Assembly (NCBI RefSeq): GCF_964355755.1
Contig: NC_092670.1
Span: forward strand, 31,111,795 to 31,175,794
DNA from: Antedon mediterranea
Lineage: Eukaryota; Echinodermata; Crinoidea; Comatulida; Antedonidae
Length of the DNA stretch: 64,000 nucleotides
Direction of reading: 5' to 3'
Positions 43,263 to 53,469 of the stretch are shown piece by piece. Position numbers and translations under genes: made by a program. Each line of letters opens with the position of its first letter. Position 1 is the stretch's first letter. The notes below the pieces were generated by a model. The model worked only from the letters and a program-made list of their open reading frames with translations. It had not been told where the DNA came from and did not search any database.

Positions 43263-43507
43263 ATAATAATAATAATATTTATTCGGCAAAAGTTCATAAA
43301 GTACATTTTACAATTCATCTTGCCAGGAGCAAGTAATAGGCATGAGCCCAAACAGAAAACTGCTCTTACTCCATCATTACTTATAAATACAAAAATAACA
43401 AAACTAAGTAGCACAAATTAAGTCAAAATAAAACAAAAACATAGTTATAATGAGATACACCAATTAAAAATAAGCTGCATTGAATAAACAATATAAACAA
43501 TTACAAC

Positions 43508-46310
43508 TTAATATTTTGAGATCAAATGTTTGATGAGTTGGGCTTTAAAGTCTGAAATTGTAGCACATTGTTTAATTTCATTGGGAAGTTGCTCCCATAA
43601 TCTAGGGAAAATAACAAACGATGAATTTAAAAATGTATTGGTCTTTGCCTTCCAATGTATTAACCGCCCTTCACACCTCTCACTTGATCTCACAAACTCA
43701 TTAAAGGATGATGGACAGAGGCCATGCATTATTTTAAAACCTAATGTGAGTCTATACACTTTAAATATATCTTCAATACTTAAAATATTTAGGGTCTTTA
43801 ACCTATATAAATATGAGGTGTCCCAATTTCCTTCTTTTCTGTACATAATTATTCAGTGGCCTTTCTCTGAACCCTTTCAAGTCTATACATATGAGATATT
43901 TCAGTAGGTGCCCACATACAACAACAGTAAGTCACAACAGGTAGTATTAGTGCTTTGTAAAGATTTAGCATTGCCATCCAAGACATTGCTTTACTACATC
44001 TTGAAACAAAACCAAGAAGTTTGCTTGCCTTACTACAAACATAATCTACATGAGAGTGGCATGGTAATTTACTGTTGATATATACACCAAGTAGTTTGAA
44101 TTCATGGACTCTTTCCGTTGAATCGGAATTGATATCGTAAGCAAATATGATGGGATCTTTACACCTGGATAAACTCATTGCTGCACATTTTGATGCATTT
44201 AATGGTAGTTTATTTAAAACTGACCATTCATAAATCTTATTAAATCACTCTGTAACTTTATACAGTCTTCTAATTCATGAATAGGTCTTGAAATGGTATT
44301 GTCACCTGCAAATTGAAAAATTGAAGATTCTATACCATATTCAAGATCACTCACATACAATAGAAACAAAAGAGGGCCAAGAACTGACCCCTGGGGTACC
44401 CCTGATATTACATTCTTCCAATGCGATATTTCACCTCTATAGATAACTCTTTGTTTTCTATTTAAAAGAAAATCCTGGATCCATTTATTTAAACCTTTGT
44501 TTAAGCCAATATTGTTAAGTTTCTTAATCAGACGATTATGGGGTACTTTATCAAAAGCAGATGAAAAATCTAAGAAAATTACATCTACTTGCTTACAATT
44601 TTTTGCATCTAAACTTTGAGCCCATGAATGAAACGCCTTAGTGAGTAACAATTCAGTACTATAAGCATGTCTAAAACCAAACTGATTATCTGATAATATA
44701 CTATTAGCCTCTAAGAAATTATTGATTCGGGTACACACAAGTTTCTCCATAATTTTACAAACAATTGGTGTTAAAGACACAGGTCTGTAACTCTTAAAAT
44801 CACCTTTAGGTTTTCCATGCTTTTTGAAAACAGGTACAACATTAGCAGTTTTCCACTGTTTTGGTAAAATGCCTTTTTCTAAAGATAAGTTAAAAAAGTC
44901 GCACAACAATCGTGCTAGTTCTGCCCTACAAACCTTTAGAAATATGGGAAGTAAATTATCAGGTCCTGGAGATTTTGAAACAATTAAATAGTTTAATGCC
45001 TGATAAACTTCCATCACATTAAATTTCTCAAGTTCCATATAATGCTGAGGGATAATATCAGAGTTGCAGAGCAAGTCATCATTACCACCATCATCATTAT
45101 TACTGAAATTACTAGAAAATTGATCATTAAACAAATTTGCTATCTCTCTAGCATCTGTTACTATAGCATCATTAATCTTAAAACTTATAACTTGTGAATC
45201 TTGTCTAATTGCCCTAATATATGCCTAAAATTGCTTTATATTTGAAGTAGCCTTATTTGAGATGTCTAGAACATAATTTCTGTGACTATAATATATGGCT
45301 TTTTTCAGTTCCTTACTACAACACTTAAATCTATCTGTAGCTTCATTTGTTTTTAAAATCTTAGCCTTCCTATATAATTTTCTTTTCTTTGTACAAAGTT
45401 TCTTAATTTCTGTAGTAATCCATGGAAATGATTTAGTCTTATTTCTTTTCTTAATAGGCACAGATTCAGAAATAGCCTTGTTTATATTGTTCATTATACT
45501 ATCCCAAATATTATTAATATTTTCAAACATAAAACAATTTTCCCAATTAAAATTAATTAATATGCTTTTCATCTTTTCAAAATCTGCATTTTTTAGTGCA
45601 TATACAGTTTTTGTTATAACTTTGTCACGTTGTTTTGATATCCTTAGACATATCTCAATTGCCTCATGATCACATGAGTCAAAATTGTTAATAATTTGAC
45701 ATTTATCAATTAAAAGTGGATTACTAACAAAAGCCAAGTCCAAAAAGTGCCCATCCCCATTTCGTGTTACATAAGAAGGCTGATCTATTATTTGCACTAG
45801 TCCAGTTGCCATTGTTCCTTCTACCAAGCTTCCTGCTTGGGCGGATAAACCATTGTTCACATTCAAACAATTCCAATCAACATGAATATTAAAGTCGCCT
45901 ATGAGTAATACTGTACCTGTTTGTAATCAACAACTTTTGCTTGAACTTTATCTAGATTATCAATAACGGAATTTAAATATTGAACATTTGAAGAAGGCGG
46001 CCTATAAAACACTCCTAATAAAATTTTACCTATATTACTATGACATTCTATCCAAATCAGTTCAAGTGTATCAACATTATTGAGATCTGTGCATAAAGAT
46101 GGATTTAAACATGTTTTACAAGCAATTAAAACCCCTCCTCCATGAGAATTTTTATCCTTTCTAAAAATGGTATAATCATTGTTTAAAAGCTGACTATCAT
46201 ATACTGTGCTATCGAGCCATGTCTCTGATATAGCAATGACGTCATGAGACGAAGAAGAAAATCTAACATTGAAATCTAATAATTTGTTTTTCACACTTCT
46301 TATTACAATA
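43508..46310 (-). pseudogene. LINE ORF2: APE endonuclease and reverse transcriptase, broken
   Basis: The endonuclease (46294-45250) shows SETWLDSTVYDSQLL, GGGVLIACK and GVFYRPPSS. After a disruption near 45900 it continues with RNGDGHFLDLAF and the SCDHEAIEI box. A linker PWITTEIKKLC follows, and an in-frame TAG breaks the frame near 45225. RT (45134-43508) has KSPGPDNLLPIFL, YRPVSLTP, FLDFSSAFDKVP and SGVPQGSVLG. The active site reads FAGDN instead of FADDN. Frameshifts near 44240 and 43855 separate the thumb and tail. The combined damage excludes activity. Confidence 0.9.
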
Positions 46311-46478
46311 GAATAAACTTAACATTTTACTTGATTTTGTGTTACCTGAATTTACTATATTACTGCTATTATTACTAGAATCATTGTTTATATTAATTTC
46401 ATTTAATGTTATGTGATTATCATCAGCACACTTCATCTTAGCTACATTTATTACGGCTTCATCTACTTTGCCATTTTT

Positions 46479-47891
46479 TCAGTCTTCAACTTGGCAAAAT
46501 TTCGCTTTGTGTCCTACTTGTTTACAAACCCAACACACAACTGCTTTTCCATGTTTGCAAACTCGTCGTACATGTCCACTCTCGCCACAGAAATGACAAT
46601 TTGCTACAGGCATGCTTTGATGATCTCTAGTGTGCGTGCTTCCAGTTCTTCTATTTTTCTTTGGTGATATTATTGACAGTACATTATTAATACTCTTAAC
46701 CAAGGCTGATGCACCCCTCAAGTTAAGATGTAAACCATGACTTGTAAACTTTGATGAATCCACTCCATATCGTGTAGTGAAAGCTCGGCTGTGATCAATA
46801 ACAATGTTACCGAAAGAATATTTGAGCATTTCATTTACGTCAAATACGCGTCTGTTTAATGAAAGATCATCAAGTCTCGGGCAAATCACTGAGATGAAAA
46901 CCTCACCTGTTATCCTCATTTTAAGCCTTGATATCATATCAGTGTAGTCGTTCTTTAGCCTATCCAAGTCAAAGTTGATATCGCAACAGTCATTTGTTCC
47001 AGCATGAATGACAACATTTTCTACATTGGTCAGATCGATCTCACATAATGTATAGTTAACTTGTTCCACAGTTGCTCCTCTTAATGTTCTCACAGATGTT
47101 TCACATAGACCATTTGTCTTAATATGCTTCAGCATAGAGTCACCTATTATTAGATTTCTTTGTTGTTTAGCTGGAATTTGTTTGGCTGGAATCTGTTTAG
47201 CTGGAATTTGTTTAGCTGGAATTTGTTTAGCTGGAAGTTGTTTTGCTGGAATTTGTTCGGCTTTCTTTGCAGGCTTCGGTGATACATTATTATAAGTAAT
47301 ATTTTGCAAATTTTCTTCACAGACTTTGCCTTCTTCCCTCCTAGTGATACTGAGGCAAGGGTTATTCAAATTAATAGATGTTTGAGTATTTGATTTTACA
47401 ACTGATCTCTTTGCTGAACATCTTGGTTGTTTGAAATCCTGTTCACTTACTAGAACCTGTAACGTCTTGACTTGTTCCTCTAATACAGCATTCCTATCAA
47501 TAATTTCCTTATACGACGAGGATGAGAGATGGGCAAAATTTGCACGAACATCACGATATTCACTTAGTTGTTTCTTTAGATCTGCAATTTTATCCTCACA
47601 GCTCCTTAACTTTCTGCTTAGAGTAGAAGACTGTTCCCATGTTTCACCAGTCTGCGTTACAGCATCAGCAACAGATTCAACAGTTTGACATGAAATAGAA
47701 TCTGTTTTTGTTGTTGTAAGTCTTGCTTTTGAACCACATCCAATAGTAATAGGAGTAGAACAAACAGTTGGTACCACTAGAGAAACTTCACTATCAGATT
47801 TTAGATATTATTTATCTAGAAAACTATAACAGGTTGAAACTTCATCACAGCTATCATCAGCTAGGCTGAAACTGAAATCAACCATTGACAT
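46479..47891 (-). pseudogene. LINE ORF1: coiled coil, SGNH esterase, two CCHC knuckles
   Basis: Reading from the ATG at 47891 gives 470 codons with one premature TAA at codon 28 (47808-47810) and an otherwise open frame. Domains in order (residue numbers counted from that ATG): a heptad-like helix around 90-150 (LRSCEDKIADLKKQL), six copies of IPAKQ/LPAKQ at about 214-243, then an esterase with block I GDSML (about 250), block III GTND (about 298) and the catalytic SHGLHLN (about 384). Two zinc knuckles follow, CHFCGESGHVRRVC and CWVCKQVGHKAKFC. ORF1 proteins of CR1/L2 LINEs bind RNA; the esterase role is uncertain. The early stop suggests a recent knockout. Confidence 0.85.
47158..47256 (-). 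repeat. 15-bp in-frame minisatellite in LINE ORF1
   Basis: Six tandem 15-bp units (TTTAGCTGGAATTTG on plus) encode IPAKQ, LPAKQ and four further IPAKQ on minus. They lie just upstream of the esterase. Unit variants (TTTGGCTGGAATCTG, TTTAGCTGGAAGTTG) change one residue at most. The repeat is a flexible Pro/Lys/Gln linker that is likely to vary in copy number between element copies. Confidence 0.85.
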
Positions 47892-48125
47892 CTTCGACAA
47901 TGAGGAACAAGCCAGTCCAGGAAGACAATGAAAAGCTTAAAACAAAGCTTGATATCTTTAGCACTAGGGCTAGAAAAAGCACAGTTAAAAACTGCTATAT
48001 CTATATATAAATTTACGTAAGGGCAAAATTCGATAAATCGCGGTTTATTTCTAGAATTTTTACTCGATGGTATATAAAGTTGGTTCGTACTTTCGGTACT
48101 GATATTAACCACCTGATGTAACCCT

Positions 48126-49312
48126 ATTTACTAATTAAATTGAGTTAGATAATTAGTTATTGACGATTAAAACGAATTTAGGTTCAACGATTTGCCCCAA
48201 ATAGGGGTGTTTTCCGATCGTGGTATACACTGTCTAATGGATGTCCAACTTGAAAAATACCCGCACACAATAATACTAGGACGCTTCGCATTTTCCTATC
48301 TCCTCCTATGATAATTGTTTTTAATAGCTGAAAACCGGTTGAACTGCCCGAGTACAGCATCATAATGTTGAAGACAGGCCGATTTTCTTTAAAAAATACT
48401 ATTTTGATAGATTTAATTTACGTTTTTACAAATGTATTGATTTGCGATGAATGGAACATTCCAATCTCTCAGTCTGCCAGTTTGGTTTAACACAAGTAGG
48501 TAAATTTATGAGCCCTTGGAGAATAAACTTGCAATACTTTGACAATACAGTACTGCAAATACCTATTAACCATTTTTGGTCGTCATTTGAATCGAACATT
48601 TCTTACTGTGAATACTGTTAGATGTAAAAAAATATATACAAACATTTCTTACTGTGAATACTGTTAGATGTAAAAAAATATATACAAATAAACTTTATTA
48701 CTGTGATTATGGGTAGGCTCTACTGTTAGATATATAAACACGTAATATACAAATAAACTTTATTACTGACAGTTGCTTCTCAACGTTTGCATTAATTAAT
48801 AATTACAAAAAATATAAACGTCGTAGTGGTGTATCGTTACATGTACTTTACTATTTCAATCGACTATGACAGTGACAGTTTTAACAAAGTATTAAATCGC
48901 AAATGTTTTACTATATTTAGTCACCGTTAGTGGTATATTATTTATAAGCCTATAAAAAATGAAAACAATATTTCGTTACTGACGTGGATAAAGAATATAT
49001 TTAAAAATTGTTCCTCTTTGTACCTATCCTCTTTCCCATACCTCAACCCTAATTGGGTTTCTTTAAATGAATAAACAAGTTGGACTCATTTTGTGGTAAG
49101 TTTCTCTTTCGGAAGTAATTCCCAGGGTGCTAATTTTGGTTGACTACATAAATCATTGTGTCTACTTATTCGTTTCTGTAAACGGCAATGTATTATAGTC
49201 CTACGGTACGTGCATTTAAAATCGCCAGATTTTTTACCCTGAAATTACTGTGTATTCGAGAACCATCTGTGGGCACGACCTAGATGGTACGCGAGCGAAG
49301 CGAGCGTACCAT
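48126..49312. repeat. Left copy of a dispersed repeat inverted at 58412-58975
   Basis: Blocks shared with the reverse complement of 58412-58975 include CTAATTAAATTGAGTTAGAT, ATTTGCCCC, GTATCGTTACATGTACT, ATTTCAATCGACTA, AAAGAATATATTTAAAAATT, TTTCTCTTTCGGAAGTAATT and CGAGAACCATCTGTGGGCAC. This copy has about 600 bp extra (48220-48820) that the right copy lacks. Its outer part overlaps the presumed 5' region of the LINE. It is either a repeat next to the LINE or part of the LINE 5' end. Confidence 0.75.
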
Positions 49313-49316
49313 CTAG
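49280..49316. repeat. Strong hairpin with GAGCGAAGCGAGC core
   Basis: CTAGATGGTACGC (49280-49292) is followed by GAGCGAAGCGAGC-type sequence and its complement GCGTACCATCTAG ending at 49316. The stem is at least 13 bp with an internal GAGCGAAGCGAGC. The inverted partner repeat at 58412 has only a short CATCTAG at this position, so the hairpin was gained or lost between the two copies. Confidence 0.8.
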
Positions 49317-49324
49317 TCTCTCAA

Positions 49325-50009
49325 ATTACCTCAAAATATCCAATGAAACTTTCATAACTATATCCAATATCAGTTCAGCTTTCCAATAGTGTTAGGAATA
49401 ATACTATTATAATATGCATTATAATATACTACTGTACTATTGATTTGAGCTCCTTTCCCTTTATGATGGTATCTAAAAACATGATGACCCTCATAATTGT
49501 GATATTTGTGATAAAAATTATATATAAATTATTTTATTATTATTAAAAAATAATAAAATTGAAAGTCAGTTAAGTCAAGAGATGTTATAAAATATTGTGT
49601 GTAATATTCATTAATAATAGAACGTATACATTATTGTACTTCGATAAAATTCTTCACTAGAGACCAACCATATTGAATAACAGACCTGAACGCATACTAT
49701 TAGTAATTTCCGTTCACTAGTTCTGAAATTAATAATTTCGCGATCGTGCACACATAGATGATAATATGCTTCATAGCTAACAATGTTGAAGAGTTAATTT
49801 CATAGTTATAATATGTATATACTATATTGTTTTTAACGTGCTTTGATAATGCAATTCAAGTTCATTACATTATATGAGATGTCATAAAAATGTAATTTAG
49901 TATCATAAACAAAATTATATAATAGTAAAGTGTAAATTATTAATAATTAAAAACGTTCAGTGTTGAAGATAAAACACCTGGCTATTTCCCAGCAAAAAGA
50001 ACCAATAAG
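49325..50009. other. AT-rich noncoding stretch, nothing recognised
   Basis: Very AT-rich, with a small AATAAT palindromic patch near 49530-49555. No gene, RNA or repeat boundary was found. Confidence 0.45.
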
Positions 50010-50175
50010 TGAGTAAGTGGCCGAGTGAGACAGTGGAAACGTACGTAATTACGTAGCCGTAACATCGGCAAGGGTTCGAGGCTCACTCACTCCATGGTTC
50101 TGGTGGTAGAACAAGTCTTCTCGGATAAGGACTATAAACCGTAGGTCCAGTGCACACAACTAGCTCGTGTGCACT
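50010..50175 (+). repeat. tRNA-derived SINE, cut by a TTAA insertion
   Basis: An A-box-like AGTGGCCGAGTGAGA (about 50016) and a B-box-like AGGGTTCGAGGCTC (50071) form a leucine/serine-tRNA-like head. The body TCGGATAAGGACTATAAACC and CTCGTGTGCACTTTAAAGA follows, a pattern I recognise from deuterostome SINEs. The SINE is interrupted at the TTAA of its GCACTTTAAAG tail, exactly where the DNA element at 50180 begins. Confidence 0.6.
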
Positions 50176-50723
50176 TTAAAGATGTATTTTCCCCCAAAAA
50201 ATGAAAAATAAAGATGAAAAAAATCAAATTTTGAATAGACCGTTTTGTAGTTAACATAAAGTTATTCACTTCCACCGAAAAAAAATCCGAAAAAATATTG
50301 ATTTCGCTTATAAAAAAATCAAAATAAGTTTACCATTTTTTCGAACTCATCGGCTCAGAAATTAGGCCGGTAGAGCTAACTCATACATATGCATGATATG
50401 TTAATGAGCATCCACACAGCAGAGATCTGATCTAACAATGGACGATGCACGTTGTATGTACAACACCACCAGAGATCGACGCGACTCGACTGAGGGTTTC
50501 CCTGGCCTGATCGTATAAATATGTAAAGCTGAGCTGTTAATTTGTCGGTAAGTAGGCCTAGACGGTTATTTTAAATATAATAATATATATAACGCAATAA
50601 TAACAGGAAGGTAAATTAATTAACTTAGCCTGGGATTTTTTCCGTTCAGGGCTAGGCCTAGAATAATTAATACATGCTGCTGCATATTACTAGGCTAGTA
50701 GTAAGCAGACTGTGACAATCGGG

Positions 50724-51571
50724 AGCGCTAGTTCCGTTTCGCACCTGTTTTTATTTCGACTTCCTTTTGACTCCAAATTGTTAAGCAGCTTATTGTGAAT
50801 ACTACACCTTAACACTGGGCCTCATAAGTACTTTTATGAAGAAGAATCACATAACAAGTAACAAATAAATCCTTAAATTGATGATTTTACAGACATGTTT
50901 CTCGCATACCGTTCGCGAATTTAGCATACTCGAAGTTCAATATTTTCGTTTCTATGGAGCGCCAAAAGAGCAACAACAATAGATGGTTAAAACCTCAGTG
51001 GAATGCGTCTTCTTTTAATGCATTATTATTGAAATACACGTTTAATTTTAATATATTTTGTCAATAAAAATGCTGTAACATTTTACTGCTAATAATTTGC
51101 TGTTTTCAAATAGCAACCAACCCTAGGCCTAAGAGTATAAGACATGTAATATGATGATGAATTTGTCGATTTTCATTCCTAAAAGTTCCTGCAAAAACCA
51201 TGTACAGTATCAACAGTAATATTTTTGTTGCATTAACATTGACAAAATAGGATAAAATTGAACGTAATTTTGACCAATAAATGCATTAAATATACGCAAT
51301 TTACTGAGTTTTTAGCCCTTTATTATGATTGCTCTTTTGGCGCTCCATAGAAACAACAACATTGAACATGGAGTATGCGAAATTCACGAACCGATGTGCG
51401 AGAAACACGTCTGTAAATTCATCAATTTAAAGGATTTGTTTTTTACTTATTGTGTGATCTCCTTCGTAAAAGTATTTTTGAGGCCTAATTCTAAGGTGTG
51501 GTACTCACGATAAAGTTACTTAACCAATTTTGAGTCGAAATAAACGACAGGTGCGAAACGGAACTAGCGCC
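50724..51571. mobile_element. 848-bp hAT-like element inserted in X1 (8-bp TSD)
   Basis: Flanked by CAATCGGG at 50716-50723 and 51572-51579. The twin element X2 has a single CAATCGGG at 54016-54023 and no insertion, so the boundaries are certain to the base apart from the duplication itself. Ends read (A/G)GCGCTAGTTCCGTTTCGC. Inverted repeats extend about 260 bp, including TTTGGCGCTCCATAGAAAC and its complement. An 8-bp duplication fits hAT-like elements. The interior has no transposase. Confidence 0.9.
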
Positions 51572-51643
51572 CAATCGGGTCCCTGCAGAAGATGACCAGC
51601 TAGGCCCTATACATTGTACTCTTCATAGACTGGCCTAGGCTAT

Positions 51644-51847
51644 ATGCCATCAATCTTAGCTAAATTCCGAAAATACAGCCAGCTTGCTGTACCATATATA
51701 TTTACAGTTGAAGCTTGTTTAACTAATTTTTATGATAAAAATAAAACAAACATTTTTCAGGGAAAATGGTTGCAATACAAGCCTGAAATTGAGAACCTTC
51801 CAGCAGCACTGTCTGTACAAGTAGACAGAGGGGAAAAGCCAGCTTAG
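51644..51847 (+). pseudogene. Exon-like relic inside X1
   Basis: ACATTTTTCAG followed by GKWLQYKPEIENLPAAL and then QVDRGEKPA and a stop resembles a terminal exon with a good acceptor. The same sequence occurs in X2 at about 54205-54270 with a 4-bp deletion that breaks the frame. A second relic, starting MDDARCM near 50440, ends at a CGTATAA stop and also differs by indels in X2. They may be relics of the family's ancestral transposase or of a captured host gene. I cannot identify the protein. Confidence 0.35.
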
Positions 51848-53469
51848 CCATTTTACAACACAAACAAATGTTCTCTGTACTGTAGTAAGTCAAATATTTA
51901 TTTTCTTTTTTTATAAGTTATAATATTATAAGTAATGTGTTTTAATTACCATAGAAAGGTAGTATACTTATTTGACTATGTCAAAGTAAGCAATTTCACT
52001 AGCCCAATTTTGCACTAAATATGCATGATCTATTTTTTCCAGATTTTCATACTTTGCTTTTACTTTTTTTAAAGACGTTGAGCTGATGACTGGAACAGAG
52101 GTCACCCAAAGACAACAATGATAGACTCGGTATTGGAATATGATTGGATATTGCAGGAAAAATATTTCTGACTCTCCTGCTGCATTCGGCCAATATGTTC
52201 TTGTCCAGCTTGTAAAATATTGTATAATTTTTTTTTTATTATATGTACAGTATATTATTTTGTAAACATAACATTCAATAAATAAAAAAAAAACTACTAC
52301 AACAGTACACAGGATAAATTCTTCAAATTTACTTACACTTCATAATTTTACTGTAAATATTACAGTGCAAAAGGAGTTAATAAAATATATATATACAGTA
52401 TATCTTATTGAATTCCTGTATTGTTTTTTGTGTCAATTTGTCTACTAATTATCAATGTGTGTGGCAGTAATTACGACAGCTATAGTCTTCTAAGATCGCT
52501 CACATCCATTACAAAGTGTCATTTTAATAGTAAGAAACGTTTCAATAAATTGTGAATGTTGCCACTGTACGATACATTTTATGTTTCTCACTACTTGCTC
52601 TTATTGTTCAATCAATCAACCTAAAAAAAAAAAGAAATTTGTGTCAAAATATCTGCATAAAATGTTTATTTGCGGAATGTTAATTTGAACCTATTGCATT
52701 TGATACAGAAAATATTTTTAAAATATTGCATCAGTAAAACATCCAAAACAATTATTTAGATTTTCTTTTTTTTTTAATTTTCACTGCCGAATAGATAGTT
52801 GAAATCTTTAAAAATTAAACCAATTCATCATGATTAAAACAAAAATACGTCCCTTCTGGTGGTGGTCTACTGTAGCCCTAGCTAGCAGTGTACTGCCTAG
52901 GCCTACTACACTCTACTTCTAGAGACAGAAGTAGGCAGCAGTTAGGCTACTCGAGACTGTCAGTGCTAGTACTAGCAGTAGTAGTAGACTAGTAGTACAG
53001 TAGCTAGGCCTCTCCTGTTAGCGAAACAAAAACTCACCTAAATGAATAAGATTCAACATCAAAGTTACCAACTGTAATTCTAACTTAGCATTCTGCTAGC
53101 TATAGTTTTCGTGTTTTCTTCAAGATTCGTCTCGCATCACTACTCGACTCTCTCGCACGCATGCATTGCTATCGTTGTTGGCTGTTGATTTGGAAAGCAT
53201 CACCATCCACACGATGTATCCATACAATATGAATATTTATGAGCTAACTCAGGTCAAGGGTTAAATTAAACCGGAACACATTTGTCTTCCAGACAAATAG
53301 CTTCCGGTTGGTTAATGTTTGCATTAAATTGCGATTTTCCCGTGTAAAAAAATATTTTTTTCAATCCAAATTGAGGTCAAAGTGAATAACTTTTATGTGC
53401 AATTAAAATGGCCTATTCAACAAAAATATTGAAAAAAATTTTTTTTTCAGGGGGACAATACATCTTTAA

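Larger units (their letters stand above)
43265..48380 (-). mobile_element. Near full-length CR1/L2-group LINE, copy 1
   Basis: Minus-strand order: a 5' region (about 48380-47892), ORF1 (47891-46479) with esterase and zinc knuckles, ORF2 with endonuclease and RT (about 46310-43508), and a 3' UTR ending in ATT repeats at 43261-43276. An SGNH esterase in ORF1 together with an APE endonuclease and a VPQGS-type RT is characteristic of the CR1/L2 assemblage. It carries stops in both ORFs, frameshifts, and a mutated active site. A shorter, nearly identical copy lies at 19930-21705, which implies recent activity of the family. Confidence 0.85.
50180..53465. mobile_element. TTAA-flanked DNA transposon, copy X1
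   Basis: Bounded by TTAA at 50176-50179 and 53466-53469. Its terminal inverted repeats read AGATGTATT(G/T)TCCCCC and GGGGGACAATACATCT. Subterminal sequence is inverted only in the outer positions. It is 3286 bp long, of which 848 bp (50724-51571) is a later insertion. TTAA duplication is typical of the Kolobok and piggyBac superfamilies. The interior contains only decayed exon-like pieces, for example a CAG acceptor followed by GKWLQYKPEIENL near 51760, so it is non-autonomous. Its near twin follows immediately. Confidence 0.8.

Noticed and set aside
45295-45669. Hydrophobic 124-codon plus-strand frame
   Set aside because: It is antisense to the LINE endonuclease/linker coding sequence. The same applies to plus frames at 20199, 43530, 46413, 47431 and 31170.
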